Source: Flavobacterium denitrificans DSM 15936
GTDB taxonomy: Bacteria > Bacteroidota > Bacteroidia > Flavobacteriales > Flavobacteriaceae
Assembly: GCF_000425445.1 (NCBI RefSeq)
Contig: NZ_KE384377.1
Span: 800,070 to 864,069, forward strand
Length of the DNA: 64,000 nucleotides
Reading direction: 5' to 3'
Shown: positions 8,871 to 16,352 of the stretch, piece by piece
Position numbering within the stretch: the stretch's first letter is position 1
How the letters are laid out: each line of letters begins with the position of its first letter
Program-made: the position numbers and the translations under genes
Notes under the pieces: model-generated
What the model was told of the DNA's origin: nothing
Seen by the model: only the letters and a program-made list of their open reading frames with translations
Databases searched by the model: none

Positions 8871-8934
8871 TTTTATATAAACAAAAACTTGAGATTTGGT
8901 TTTGGATGAATCTCAAGTTTTTGTTTATATAAAA
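8871..8934. terminator. Bidirectional terminator between convergent genes
   Basis: A perfect 26-bp inverted repeat (8871-8896 with 8909-8934) has a 12-nt loop. The inner stem ACTTGAGATT/AATCTCAAGT is followed by T-rich sequence on both strands. It separates the LytTR operon from the convergent ABC-F gene. Confidence 0.85.
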
Positions 8935-8938
8935 TATT

Positions 8939-10528
8939 CTAAAATAAACTAATACTGTTGTTTATGTTTATTTCATTTAAGAATACTTCATCATGTGAAA
9001 CAACAATCAAAGTACCTTGGTATTCATTCAAAGCAGCAGTCAGAATTTCGATATTTTGTAAATCCAAATTGTTTGTGGGCTCGTCTAAAATGATTAAATC
9101 GGGTGCTTGATTTGTGATTGTCAAACCGCAAAGCATTAAACGCATTCTTTCTCCTCCGCTTAAAAATTGGCAAGGTTTGTCCCAATCTGATTTTCCGAAA
9201 AGAAAACGATTCAGTCTCATTTTAATATCGTGTTCTTCTAACCCCGAAGTATTGCTTTGTTGCGCCTGTTCATAAACACTTAACTTGTTGTTGATTAAAG
9301 AATAATCCTGGTCAATGTAAAAACTTTTGCAGTCTGCAATTTTAAGATTTCCTGATTTTGGCTGTAATTCTTTTAAAATTAATTTAATCAGCGTTGTTTT
9401 TCCGGAACCGTTATTTCCTTTTAGCGCCATTCTTTCGCCTGAAAGAATCTGAAAATTCAAATCGGTTTTCCAAATCTTTTCGTCGTTGTAACTGTAATTT
9501 ATTGATTCTGCGGTTGCTATTGTTTTTCCTTTGTGCAGTCGTGAATTGTCAAGCCCGAATTTCATTTTGTCTAAACTCGAAACGTTTTCACGCAGTTCAC
9601 GCAATTCCTGCGAAATGCCACCAATTTTCTCTTCATGAACGCTTTTGGTTTTCGAAGTACTGTTTTCGGCTTTATTTTTTAAAGTGTTCATCATAATGCG
9701 GGCAACACCAGCTTTTTCCTGTTTCTTTTTGCCTTTTGCATCCGATTTTTGTTGCCTTTCAATGGTTTCTCGTTGTTTTTCCTTGGCTTTTTGAAGCGCT
9801 TTTTCCTTTGAATGAATATCCACTGCCAAAGCATTTTTTTCGATATTTTTTTGTTCTAAATAAAAATCATAATTGCCGCCGTAGGTTTTGATTCCGTTTG
9901 ATTTTAACTCACAGGTTGTGTCGAGTAGATTCAATAATTTTCGGTCGTGGCTTACAATCAGCATGGTTAAGGACGAATCTTTGATGAATTGATACAGCAG
10001 ATTTCTGCCTTCAACATCAAGATGATTGCTGGGTTCATCCAATAAAATAAGCTTGGGTTGATGGATTATAATTCCGGCAAGAAATACCTTTGTTTTCTGG
10101 CCTCCGCTTAAAAACTGCATTTTCTGAGTAAGATCTAAATCCGATAAATCCCAATATTTTAAGGCTTCGTTGCAACGATCTTCAATCGTCCAGTCGTCGT
10201 TGAGCAGATTTAAATTGGTTTCGCTTACATTTCCCTCAAGAATTTCGCGGAAAGCGGTAAGTTTTGGCCCGATTTGTAAAGCCTCGGCAATCGTTAAATG
10301 ATTGTATTGCCCGAAGATTTGTGGAATATAATACGGTTCAGTTTCGATTTCGATGGTTCCGCTTGACGGAAATAATTCTTTTGCTATAATTTTAAGCAAA
10401 GTTGATTTTCCAGAACCATTATGTCCTGTTAAGGCTATTTTATTGCCTGTATTTACTGTTAAGCTGACAGCGCTAAACAGCAATTCTGTATTAGAATGTG
10501 TATAGGATATGTTTTGAAGAATGATCAT
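8939..10528 (-). CDS. ABC-F family ATPase
   Basis: 529 residues from the ATG at 10528 (MIILQNISYTHS); in-frame upstream codons look like leader. Two ABC domains lie in one chain with no membrane segment, the ABC-F layout. Domain 1 has Walker A GHNGSGKS, signature LSGGQ and Walker B LILLDEPSNHLD. Domain 2 has GNNGSGKT, LSGGE and LIILDEPTNNLD. A charged linker rich in K/E/Q joins them (about 235-330). ABC-F proteins act on ribosomes; some protect against antibiotics (Vga/Lsa/Msr types), others tune translation. Which applies cannot be settled from sequence alone. The roughly 107-nt leader is long enough to hold an attenuator, but no clear leader peptide was seen. Confidence 0.9.
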   Translation of the reverse strand: MIILQNISYTHSNTELLFSAVSLTVNTGNKIALTGHNGSGKSTLLKIIAKELFPSSGTIEIETEPYYIPQIFGQYNHLTIAEALQIGPKLTAFREILEGNVSETNLNLLNDDWTIEDRCNEALKYWDLSDLDLTQKMQFLSGGQKTKVFLAGIIIHQPKLILLDEPSNHLDVEGRNLLYQFIKDSSLTMLIVSHDRKLLNLLDTTCELKSNGIKTYGGNYDFYLEQKNIEKNALAVDIHSKEKALQKAKEKQRETIERQQKSDAKGKKKQEKAGVARIMMNTLKNKAENSTSKTKSVHEEKIGGISQELRELRENVSSLDKMKFGLDNSRLHKGKTIATAESINYSYNDEKIWKTDLNFQILSGERMALKGNNGSGKTTLIKLILKELQPKSGNLKIADCKSFYIDQDYSLINNKLSVYEQAQQSNTSGLEEHDIKMRLNRFLFGKSDWDKPCQFLSGGERMRLMLCGLTITNQAPDLIILDEPTNNLDLQNIEILTAALNEYQGTLIVVSHDEVFLNEININNSISLF

Positions 10529-10639
10529 AATCTCTTTCTTAAGCATTAATAAATCAGCAAAAACCAAGTCTGGCTTGCTGTCTCTATATCTGAAAGAAAT
10601 TATTTATTCACATTTACTTGAAGTGTTCGTTTGAAAACG

Positions 10640-10668
10640 CAAAGATAAGAAATGTTTTAAAAATCAAA
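10640..10668 (-). promoter_or_regulatory. Promoter of the ABC-F gene
   Basis: On the minus strand, TTTG (10668-10665) and TATCTTTG (10647-10640) are 17 bp apart, a near-ideal Bacteroidota -33/-7 promoter. It predicts a start near 10635 and a 5' leader of about 107 nt. Confidence 0.65.
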
Positions 10669-10678
10669 AAGGCTGTCT

Positions 10679-10932
10679 CAAAAAAGCAGTTCCTTTAACG
10701 AGACGAAATATTTGCAAAATTATCTTGTAAACAAAACCCCAGCGGGGTGAAATATTTATAGTTTTAATAAGACAAATGAAAAAAGCTCCAGAGGAGCGAT
10801 ATATCTCTAATATCAAAAAATATGTCGCTCCTCTGGAGCTTTATGCTGTAACGATTTATTTTTTTTCTATAAATATATCGCTTCTCCCGAAGCTTTCAAA
10901 AAAAAAAGAAACTACCTTTCGAGACAGCTTCT
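10679..10932. repeat. Intergenic repeat cluster (CCAGAGGAGCG hairpin)
   Basis: The core is a hairpin of AAAGCTCCAGAGGAGCG (about 10784-10800) with its complement CGCTCCTCTGGAGCTTT (about 10825-10841). It is flanked by CCCCAGCGGGGTG and by outer GCTGTCTC/GAGACAGC arms. CCCCATAGGGGTG-like words recur at about 15638-15705. The 68-codon reading frame crossing it is repeat-derived. Confidence 0.7.
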
Positions 10933-10959
10933 TCAAATCTGCTTTTGCAAAGCTTAAAA

Positions 10960-11358
10960 TTAGCCTACAATTGCGTTTTTAGAATAGTTTACGGAATATA
11001 ATTCTCTAAACATGGCATAAGTTACGCTCACCATTGTAAAAGCGATTATAGCATCGATAGTTGCTGGAAAACCTAAAACCGCCAATTTTGAAAAGAAAGC
11101 AAAAATAATGTCGAAGAAAACTCCGGCAAATACCCATTCTTTCAATCGTAATAATTTATTCGGAATCAATAATGTGATTACTCCAGCAACTTTAAACACA
11201 CCAAGGATATAAATAAAATGTGCTGGATAGCCCAATTGTTGTGTTATTCCCCAAACAATTGGATTTGAAGTTAATTCGAAAAACCCGCTGGCACCAAACC
11301 ATAAAGAAGTTAAAATGATTCCTGTCCAGTAAATAATTTTTGTCGTTTTTGTGTTCAT
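10960..11358 (-). CDS. DoxX-like integral membrane protein
   Basis: 132 residues with four predicted membrane helices (about 8-28, 45-66, 72-92, 97-117). Motifs LTSLWFGASGFFELT and YPAHFIYILGVFKVAGVITLL match the DoxX-like family of small membrane proteins. Members often sit beside redox or electrophile-stress genes; biochemical roles are mostly undefined. It is transcribed divergently from the Crp-family gene, from a promoter with paired TGTCC repeats shared with the cupin and hydrolase genes. Confidence 0.88.
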   Translation of the reverse strand: MNTKTTKIIYWTGIILTSLWFGASGFFELTSNPIVWGITQQLGYPAHFIYILGVFKVAGVITLLIPNKLLRLKEWVFAGVFFDIIFAFFSKLAVLGFPATIDAIIAFTMVSVTYAMFRELYSVNYSKNAIVG

Positions 11359-11387
11359 GATTTTAATTTTTAAGTTGTTAAACAGGA

Positions 11388-11462
11388 CAAAATTGCGTCA
11401 GAACCAACAGAAAACATATGAGTTTTTTGGTGAAACGGACAATTTGATTTCTGAAATAGACA
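11388..11462 (-). promoter_or_regulatory. Paired TGTCC direct repeats plus -7 box before the DoxX gene
   Basis: On the minus strand, TGTCTATTTCA starts at 11462 and TGTCCGTTTCACC at 11441, 21 bp apart. CAATTTTG (7 of 8 to TAnnTTTG) starts at 11395, 46 bp further, exactly the spacing of the two plus-strand copies. Orientation assigns it to the DoxX gene rather than the divergent regulator. Confidence 0.72.
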
Positions 11463-11521
11463 ATCCGAAAGTTCATCTGATTTTATAACTTTACAGAACA
11501 CTTTTAAAACCGAAATTTATA

Positions 11522-12094
11522 ATGGAAGCCAAAGCCATTTTGCAACAACATATCGCCAAAACGGCTGTATTGACAGAAGAGGAATTTGATTATTTCTATT
11601 CTCATTTTAAACCTTTGTCCTTCAAAAAAGGGCAAACGATTATCAGTGCAGGAGATAAAGTAAACTGCGAATATTTTGTGATTTCGGGTTGTCTGAAAGC
11701 ATTTTTTATAAATGATGAAATCAAAATGTACATATTGCAGTTCGCAATGCCAACTTGGTGGGCATCTGATTATACTGCTTTATACAATCAAACAGAAGCT
11801 ACCATAAACGTTGACTGTATTAGTGATGCTGAAGTGCTTTGCCTTTCCAATGAAGACCGAGAAAAACTCTGCAAAGAGTTTCATCAAGTGGAGCATTTCT
11901 TCCGCTGGCGAACCAATAAAGGCTACATCGCTTCTCAAAAAAGGCTTTTGTCTTTTATGAACAATAATGTAAAAGTGCGTTATGAAGAACTTTTGGCATT
12001 ATATCCGCAATTGTATAATCTTGTTCCAAAGCATTTAATCGCTGCTTATTTAGGAGTTTCCAGAGAAACGTTGAGCAGGCTTTATAATTCTTAG
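11522..12094 (+). CDS. Crp/Fnr-family transcriptional regulator
   Basis: 190 residues. An N-terminal cyclic-nucleotide-type beta barrel (about 20-120) has LSFKKGQTIISAGD and a CEYFVISGCLKAFF strand. A short C-terminal HTH (about 165-188) reads PKHLIAAYLGVSRETLSRLY. No FNR-type Cys cluster is visible at the N-terminus, so it is not a canonical Fe-S FNR. This is the common Bacteroidota short Crp form. A Crp-type palindrome lies about 290 bp downstream before the YceI operon and is a plausible target; this is inference from proximity. Confidence 0.9.
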   Translation: MEAKAILQQHIAKTAVLTEEEFDYFYSHFKPLSFKKGQTIISAGDKVNCEYFVISGCLKAFFINDEIKMYILQFAMPTWWASDYTALYNQTEATINVDCISDAEVLCLSNEDREKLCKEFHQVEHFFRWRTNKGYIASQKRLLSFMNNNVKVRYEELLALYPQLYNLVPKHLIAAYLGVSRETLSRLYNS

Positions 12095-12157
12095 GCTTTG
12101 TAATTCGCAAGTTTTATGGCCCACTGATTTTGCGGATTAAACAGATTAAAATAGTTT

Positions 12158-12316
12158 GTTTCACGCAGATTTTGCAGATTTGAGCTGATTAAGCAGATAT
12201 TTATTAATCTCTCAAAATAGCGATATATAATAGCTCTCGCAGATTTGGCAGATTGAGCTGATAATTTTTTCAATCTTTTTTATCTGTGTAATCTGCCAAA
12301 TCTGCGAGAGACCAAA
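12158..12316. repeat. Intergenic inverted repeat, CACGCAGATTT family
   Basis: TTTCACGCAGATTTTGCAGATTTGAG opens a third copy of the family seen at 3066 and 4003, followed by CTCGCAGATTTGGCAGATT and its complement AATCTGCCAAATCTGCGAGAG (ending about 12312). It occupies most of the 12095-12464 spacer. Confidence 0.7.
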
Positions 12317-12383
12317 ATAAGCATTCTGTAAAAAAAACCTTAGCACCTTAGAATCTTAGCATCTTAGAACCTCAAAAAAAGAA

Positions 12384-12429
12384 TGTGATGTAGGTCACGT
12401 AACCAATCTTCATAACCGCCGTTCCTTTG
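12384..12429 (+). promoter_or_regulatory. Crp/FNR-type palindrome and -7 box of the YceI operon
   Basis: TGTGATGTAGGTCACG (12384-12399) is a near-perfect TGTGA-N6-TCACA palindrome. TTCCTTTG (12422-12429, 7 of 8 to TAnnTTTG) begins 30.5 bp after its centre, placing the site near -41 from the expected transcript start, the class II activator position. No -33 box is present, as expected for activator dependence. Confidence 0.7.
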
Positions 12430-12464
12430 TACTGTAATTTTAAATACACTTAAATACAATCACA

Positions 12465-13019
12465 ATGGAAACAACAAATTATAAAATCGTAAGCTCAAAC
12501 AGCAACGTAAAATGGACTGGAAGAAAAGTAACCGGTGCACATAATGGTACAATTGGTATCAAAGAAGGTGATTTCATCATAGAGAATGGAAAAGTAAAAG
12601 GAGGGAAAGTTGTAATTGATACGACTTCTATTAAAATTCTGGATGTAACAGATCCGGCAACAAACACACAATTCGGTGGTCATCTTGCCTCAGATGATTT
12701 TTTCTCAATCGAAAAATTTCCAACAGCAGATTTTGATGTTCTTTCTGTAAAAGAAGTATCAGACACCACTTTTTATCTTGAAGGCAATCTTACCATAAAA
12801 GATATTACACACGTTGCAGGTTTTGAAGCAACGTTAGAAAACAATCGAAATGCAATTGCCCTTAAAGGAAAAATGATTATTGATCGTACCAAATACGATA
12901 TCAAATTCCGCTCAGGAAATTTCTTCAAAGATTTGGGTGACACTTTAATTTATAATGACTTTGAATTGGATTTTAACATCAATGCCGAAGCCATATTTTC
13001 AGAGCAATTAAAAAATTAA
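12465..13019 (+). CDS. YceI-family lipocalin-like protein
   Basis: 184 residues, no signal peptide. YceI-fold motifs are visible: SNVKWTGRKVTGAHNG at the start, GKVVIDTTSI, HLASDDFFSIEKFPTADF, and a C-terminal DRTKYDIKFRSG. YceI proteins form a lipocalin-like barrel that binds isoprenoid chains such as quinones. Many are periplasmic, but this one appears cytosolic. It is first in a five-gene operon and 4 nt before the tautomerase gene, so a link to quinone or electrophile handling with the following oxidoreductases is inferred. Confidence 0.92.
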   Translation: METTNYKIVSSNSNVKWTGRKVTGAHNGTIGIKEGDFIIENGKVKGGKVVIDTTSIKILDVTDPATNTQFGGHLASDDFFSIEKFPTADFDVLSVKEVSDTTFYLEGNLTIKDITHVAGFEATLENNRNAIALKGKMIIDRTKYDIKFRSGNFFKDLGDTLIYNDFELDFNINAEAIFSEQLKN

Positions 13020-13023
13020 AGCC

Positions 13024-13242
13024 ATGCCTTACGTAAAATTAGAATTGACTCGCGAAGGCGTAACACGCGAGCAAAAACAGCAATTAATAAGCGGCATTAC
13101 CAATTTGATAACTGAGGTTTTAAACAAAGATCCGCATTTGACTCACGTTGTAATTCAGGAAGTTGAATTAGACGATTGGGGTTACGCAGGAGAACAAGTA
13201 TCTGTATTAAGAGAAAAAGGCATTACAGCCGATAAAAAATAA
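13024..13242 (+). CDS. 4-oxalocrotonate tautomerase-like protein
   Basis: 72 residues. After Met removal the chain begins with Pro (MPYVKLEL), the catalytic general base of the tautomerase superfamily. REGVTREQKQQLISGIT and THVVIQEVELDDWGYAG fit the beta-alpha-beta subunit. These enzymes tautomerise unsaturated keto acids or dehalogenate; the substrate is unknown. It lies 4 nt after YceI and 5 nt before the SDR. Confidence 0.92.
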   Translation: MPYVKLELTREGVTREQKQQLISGITNLITEVLNKDPHLTHVVIQEVELDDWGYAGEQVSVLREKGITADKK

Positions 13243-13247
13243 ATATC

Positions 13248-13982
13248 ATGAAAAAACAAACTATAATCGTTACAGGCGCAGCTTCCGGAATTGGAAGAGG
13301 AATCGCAAAATATTTTTTGGACAGAGGAGATAATGTTGTTATTAATTCATTGACTCCAAGCGCGCTAGAAAATACATATAATGAATTTGGCGCAGGGAAT
13401 AATCTGGCAATGTTTGCTGGCGATGTAAGCAATAAAGAAACAGGAAAACAATTAGTAAAATTGGCAATTGAAAAATTCGGTTCGGTAGATATTTTGGTTA
13501 ACAATGCTGGAATCTTTGACAGCAAGCCTTTCTTAGAAGTTGATGAAGCCTATTTAGATAAGTTTTTGACAACCAACCTAAAAGGAACATATTTCACAAC
13601 ACAAGCTGCAGTTCCTCAAATGTTGGAGCAAAAAGATGGTGTTGTAATTAATATTGGAACACCATTAGTAAATCACGGATTAGGCGGATGGCCGGCTTCG
13701 GCACCAATCGCAAGCAAAGGAGCAATTCATGCTATTACAGTTCAATTAGCAGCCGAATTTGGTAAACAAAATATTCGTTTCAATACAGTAGCTCCAGGAG
13801 TAATCAGAACGCCAATGCACGGTGATAATGCTGATGCCACTGCTGGCCTGCATTTGCTAAACCGAGTTGGAGAAATTGACGATGTTGCCGAAATGGTCTA
13901 CACAGTTGCCAAAAGTAATTTCATTACCGGTTCAATTATCAATGTTGACGGAGGAAAAGGAGCAGGGCACAACTTAAATTAA
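13248..13982 (+). CDS. SDR-family oxidoreductase lacking the usual catalytic Tyr
   Basis: 244 residues. Cofactor motif TGAASGIGRG at about 8-17, VNNAG at about 85-89, and C-terminal TGSIINVDGGKGAG are normal. At the active-site position the sequence reads SAPIASKG: the Lys of YxxxK is kept but Pro stands where Tyr belongs. NVNTVAPG-type sequence (RFNTVAPGVIRTPM) follows as usual. It may bind NAD(P) but use another residue, or be a non-catalytic or altered-chemistry SDR. The gene is otherwise intact and sits mid-operon, 2 nt before the next gene. Confidence 0.88.
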   Translation: MKKQTIIVTGAASGIGRGIAKYFLDRGDNVVINSLTPSALENTYNEFGAGNNLAMFAGDVSNKETGKQLVKLAIEKFGSVDILVNNAGIFDSKPFLEVDEAYLDKFLTTNLKGTYFTTQAAVPQMLEQKDGVVINIGTPLVNHGLGGWPASAPIASKGAIHAITVQLAAEFGKQNIRFNTVAPGVIRTPMHGDNADATAGLHLLNRVGEIDDVAEMVYTVAKSNFITGSIINVDGGKGAGHNLN

Positions 13983-13984
13983 TT

Positions 13985-14434
13985 ATGAAAACTATTTTAT
14001 TAACTGCTTTTATGCTCTGGAGTTTTCAGGGCATAGAAGCTCAAAATACGATCAAAATGGAAAATCAAGCCGAAATTGCAGCGATAAAAGATGCAGTTGA
14101 AAACTATTATTTTAAAGGAATTTACGAAGGCGATGTACTGCTTTTAGGAAGTATTTTTTATCCGGGAAGTTTTGTTCTTGGCGATGTAAAAGGGCAACCT
14201 TATTTTAAAACGGCTGATCTTTATTTGGATGGCGTGCAAAACAGACAAAGTCCAAAAGATTCAGGAAAACCATTTAAAGGTGAAATCATTAACATAAAAG
14301 TCGTAAATTCAATCGCAATTGCAGAAGTTAGTTTGAAAATGTACGATTTTGATTATCGTGATTTTTTATCTTTCCATAAGATTAATGGAAAATGGCTTAT
14401 TGTCAACAAAATGCTGACTGATTTAAGCGAATAA
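13985..14434 (+). CDS. Exported NTF2-like (putative lumazine-binding) protein
   Basis: 149 residues with a signal peptide ending near IEAQN (about 19). The body has the NTF2-like fold pattern: IKDAVENYYFKGIYEGDVLLL, FYPGSFVLG, and a C-terminal DFLSFHKINGKWLIVNKM. It matches the lumazine-binding-like family in SnoaL/NTF2 space, mostly of unknown function. It is the fourth gene of the YceI operon and the only member with an export signal. Confidence 0.82.
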   Translation: MKTILLTAFMLWSFQGIEAQNTIKMENQAEIAAIKDAVENYYFKGIYEGDVLLLGSIFYPGSFVLGDVKGQPYFKTADLYLDGVQNRQSPKDSGKPFKGEIINIKVVNSIAIAEVSLKMYDFDYRDFLSFHKINGKWLIVNKMLTDLSE

Positions 14435-14451
14435 TTTTAAATTTTAAAGTG

Positions 14452-15537
14452 ATGTGGTACAATACAAAAGCTTCAGAATTATTAGGAATTCAATATCCAA
14501 TCTTGCAGGGACCTTTTGGCGGAAGTTTGTCCACGCCTGAACTTACTGCGGCCGTTTCAAATGCTGGCGGTTTGGGAGGATATGGCGCGTATACTATGAG
14601 TCCGCAGGAGATTTATGAAGCCGATAAGCAAATAAAAGCCTTAACCAATAAGCCGTATAACTTAAATCTTTGGGTTTCTGATTCCGATATGGATCCAAAT
14701 GGAATCTCAGATGAGCAATACAATAAAGCAAAAGAGCTTTTTAAACCGTATTTTGACGAAGCCGGAATTCCGTTGCCAGAAAAACCGGCACCATTTCAAT
14801 CCCGATTTGAAAATCAGCTACAAGTGGTTTTAGATATTCGCCCGAAGGTTTTCAGTTTTATGTTTGGAACGCTTTCTCAGGATATTTTGGAACATTGTAG
14901 AACACTTGGAATTGTAACCGTTGGCGCCGCAACTACTTTAGACGAAGCAATATTTTTAGAAAATGCAGGAGTCGATATGATTATCGCATCAGGATTTGAA
15001 GCTGGCGGACATAGACCTTCTTTTTTGGCTTCCGCCGAATCTTCAGTCACCGGAACTTTCGTTTTGTTGCAATTAATTAGAGAAAAAGTAAAAGTGCCTG
15101 TTATTGCAGCAGGTGGAATTGCAAATGGAAAAGGAATTGCCGCAGCATTAGCTTTAGGAGCAAGCGCCGCTCAATTGGGAACCGCATTTTTAGCTACTGA
15201 AGAATCAAACGCATTGCCAATTCACAGAGAAATGTTGTTTTCTGATGCAGCAAAATATACCACTTTATCGCGTGCTTATACAGGAAGGCTAGGGCGTGGC
15301 ATTTCGAGCCGAATTGCAAAAGAAATTATAGGAAAAGAAGCAGATGTTCTTCCATTCCCGTTGCAGACTACATTTATGTCGCATTTAAGAAAAGCGGCAT
15401 TGGATCAGGAAAAATGGGATATGATACTATTTTGGGGCGGACAAATTTCCCCAATTCTGAAACACAGAAGAGCAGGAGAGTTGATGCATTCTTTGATTGA
15501 AGAAACAACAGCTTATTTTGATGAATTGAAATTTTAA
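14452..15537 (+). CDS. Nitronate monooxygenase, FMN-dependent
   Basis: 361 residues from ATG at 14452; an adjacent GTG one codon earlier is less likely. A TIM-barrel NMO pattern is visible: YPILQGPFGG at the start, SNAGGLGGYGAY, ASGFEAGGHRPS with a candidate active-site His, VIAAGGIANGKGIAAALALGASAAQLGTAFL for FMN phosphate binding, and a late RLGRGISSR. The family oxidises nitronates such as propionate-3-nitronate to less toxic products. It is last in the operon, with a terminator 190 bp downstream. The context supports detoxification of reactive carbonyl or nitro compounds. Confidence 0.92.
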   Translation: MWYNTKASELLGIQYPILQGPFGGSLSTPELTAAVSNAGGLGGYGAYTMSPQEIYEADKQIKALTNKPYNLNLWVSDSDMDPNGISDEQYNKAKELFKPYFDEAGIPLPEKPAPFQSRFENQLQVVLDIRPKVFSFMFGTLSQDILEHCRTLGIVTVGAATTLDEAIFLENAGVDMIIASGFEAGGHRPSFLASAESSVTGTFVLLQLIREKVKVPVIAAGGIANGKGIAAALALGASAAQLGTAFLATEESNALPIHREMLFSDAAKYTTLSRAYTGRLGRGISSRIAKEIIGKEADVLPFPLQTTFMSHLRKAALDQEKWDMILFWGGQISPILKHRRAGELMHSLIEETTAYFDELKF

Positions 15538-15637
15538 TTTAGTAAAGAATTGATATTTCGCTTCGCTGAAGCTTTAGATTTTAGGTTGTTTGATTTAGCT
15601 ATAGATATTATGTCTTTACAAGGCTGTATAGTCAACT

Positions 15638-15708
15638 CCATAGGAGTGTTATATTTTTAGAAAGAATTATGAAGTTACAGTTTTAGCCCCATAGGGGTGG
15701 TATATGGC
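15638..15708. repeat. CCCCATAGGGGTG-type intergenic repeats
   Basis: CTCCATAGGAGTGTTATATTTTTAGA and GCCCCATAGGGGTGGTATATGG are two short palindromic words of the type also seen at 10738-10760. They are noncoding, in the 815-bp gap before the TlpA gene. Confidence 0.55.
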
Positions 15709-15730
15709 AACGAATAGAGAAGGAATTAGA

Positions 15731-15764
15731 ACTCATTTTAGAAGCGGAATGAGTTTTTTTTATA
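15731..15764 (+). terminator. Intrinsic terminator of the YceI operon
   Basis: AACTCATT (15731-15738) pairs with AATGAGTT (15749-15756), followed by seven or more T. Confidence 0.75.
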
Positions 15765-15909
15765 TCTTTTTTTGAAATAGAAAAACTAAAATGGCTTAAT
15801 TTCATTCGTAATAAATCAATTTCTGTGTTTTGTAAATCATTGTATTTTAACTTGTTATTTGGTAAATTTCGCTTGATTCAAAATAAAATAAAAAAAAACG
15901 ATTTTAAAC

Positions 15910-15941
15910 TTGACTAATTCTGTAGAATTAATATATATTTG
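15910..15941 (+). promoter_or_regulatory. Promoter of the SAM-riboswitch transcript
   Basis: TTG (15910-15912) and a perfect TATATTTG (15934-15941) are 21 bp apart. The predicted start is near 15946, about 20 nt before the riboswitch. Confidence 0.65.
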
Positions 15942-15964
15942 TAACGCAGAATATTTCTGCAATG

Positions 15965-16068
15965 ATACTTATCCAGAAAGACTGAGGGAGAGGCCCAATG
16001 AAGTCTTAGCAACCTGTTGCTAAATAAGGTGCTAATTCCTTCCCGCATTGTGGGACAGATAAGAAAGA
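15965..16068 (+). ncRNA. SAM-I (S-box) riboswitch
   Basis: The conserved S-box core is present in order: CTTATCCAGA opening P1, GAGGGAGAGGCCCAATGAAG, CTTAGCAACC, then GGTGCTAATTCC, and GACAGATAAG closing P1. S-box RNAs bind S-adenosylmethionine and normally switch off sulfur and methionine genes. The next full gene is a TlpA-like protein at 16353, followed by a cysteine-desulfurase-like gene. About 285 nt separate aptamer and gene; a hairpin GCCATATCTT...AAGATAGGC near 16253-16275 is the nearest candidate expression platform. Confidence 0.93.
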
Positions 16069-16122
16069 TTTCCGAAGTGAATCTGAATAAGGTCATCAAT
16101 ATTAAAATTTATAATTTCAAAA

Positions 16123-16212
16123 ATGAAAGCCCATTCAGCCATTTTACATGCCAATTCTGATCGTTTGAATTTATTCTTTCAAGAAAAGAATATTGCGGTT
16201 TTCCGAATGTGA
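16123..16212 (+). CDS. Possible 29-residue leader ORF after the SAM riboswitch
   Basis: ATG at 16123 opens a 29-codon frame (MKAHSAILHANSD...AVFRM, stop TGA ending 16212), preceded by an A-rich stretch typical of real starts here. It has no recognised domain. It begins about 55 nt after the aptamer, where a riboswitch would normally control its target. It could be a translated leader, a remnant of a lost gene, or chance. No other reading frame fills 16213-16352. Confidence 0.35.
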   Translation: MKAHSAILHANSDRLNLFFQEKNIAVFRM

Positions 16213-16352
16213 AGACAGTAAGTTTTCCTCTTTTTCTCCATCAAAATAAGGTTTGCCATATCTTTTAAGATAGGCACAGGAATTCTTTTTCTCAGCTTAA
16301 AATCAAATTTTAAAATATATAAAAACTATAAATCACTAAAAATCAAAAACAA

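Noticed and set aside
10776..10982. 68-codon plus-strand ORF
   Set aside because: It is made of the CCAGAGGAGCG hairpin and overlaps the end of the DoxX gene; no protein-like composition.
12091..12273. 60-codon minus-strand ORF after the Crp gene
   Set aside because: Derived from the third CGCAGATTT repeat copy.
15914..16099. 61-codon minus-strand ORF
   Set aside because: It lies across the SAM-I riboswitch and its promoter; conserved RNA structure explains the sequence.
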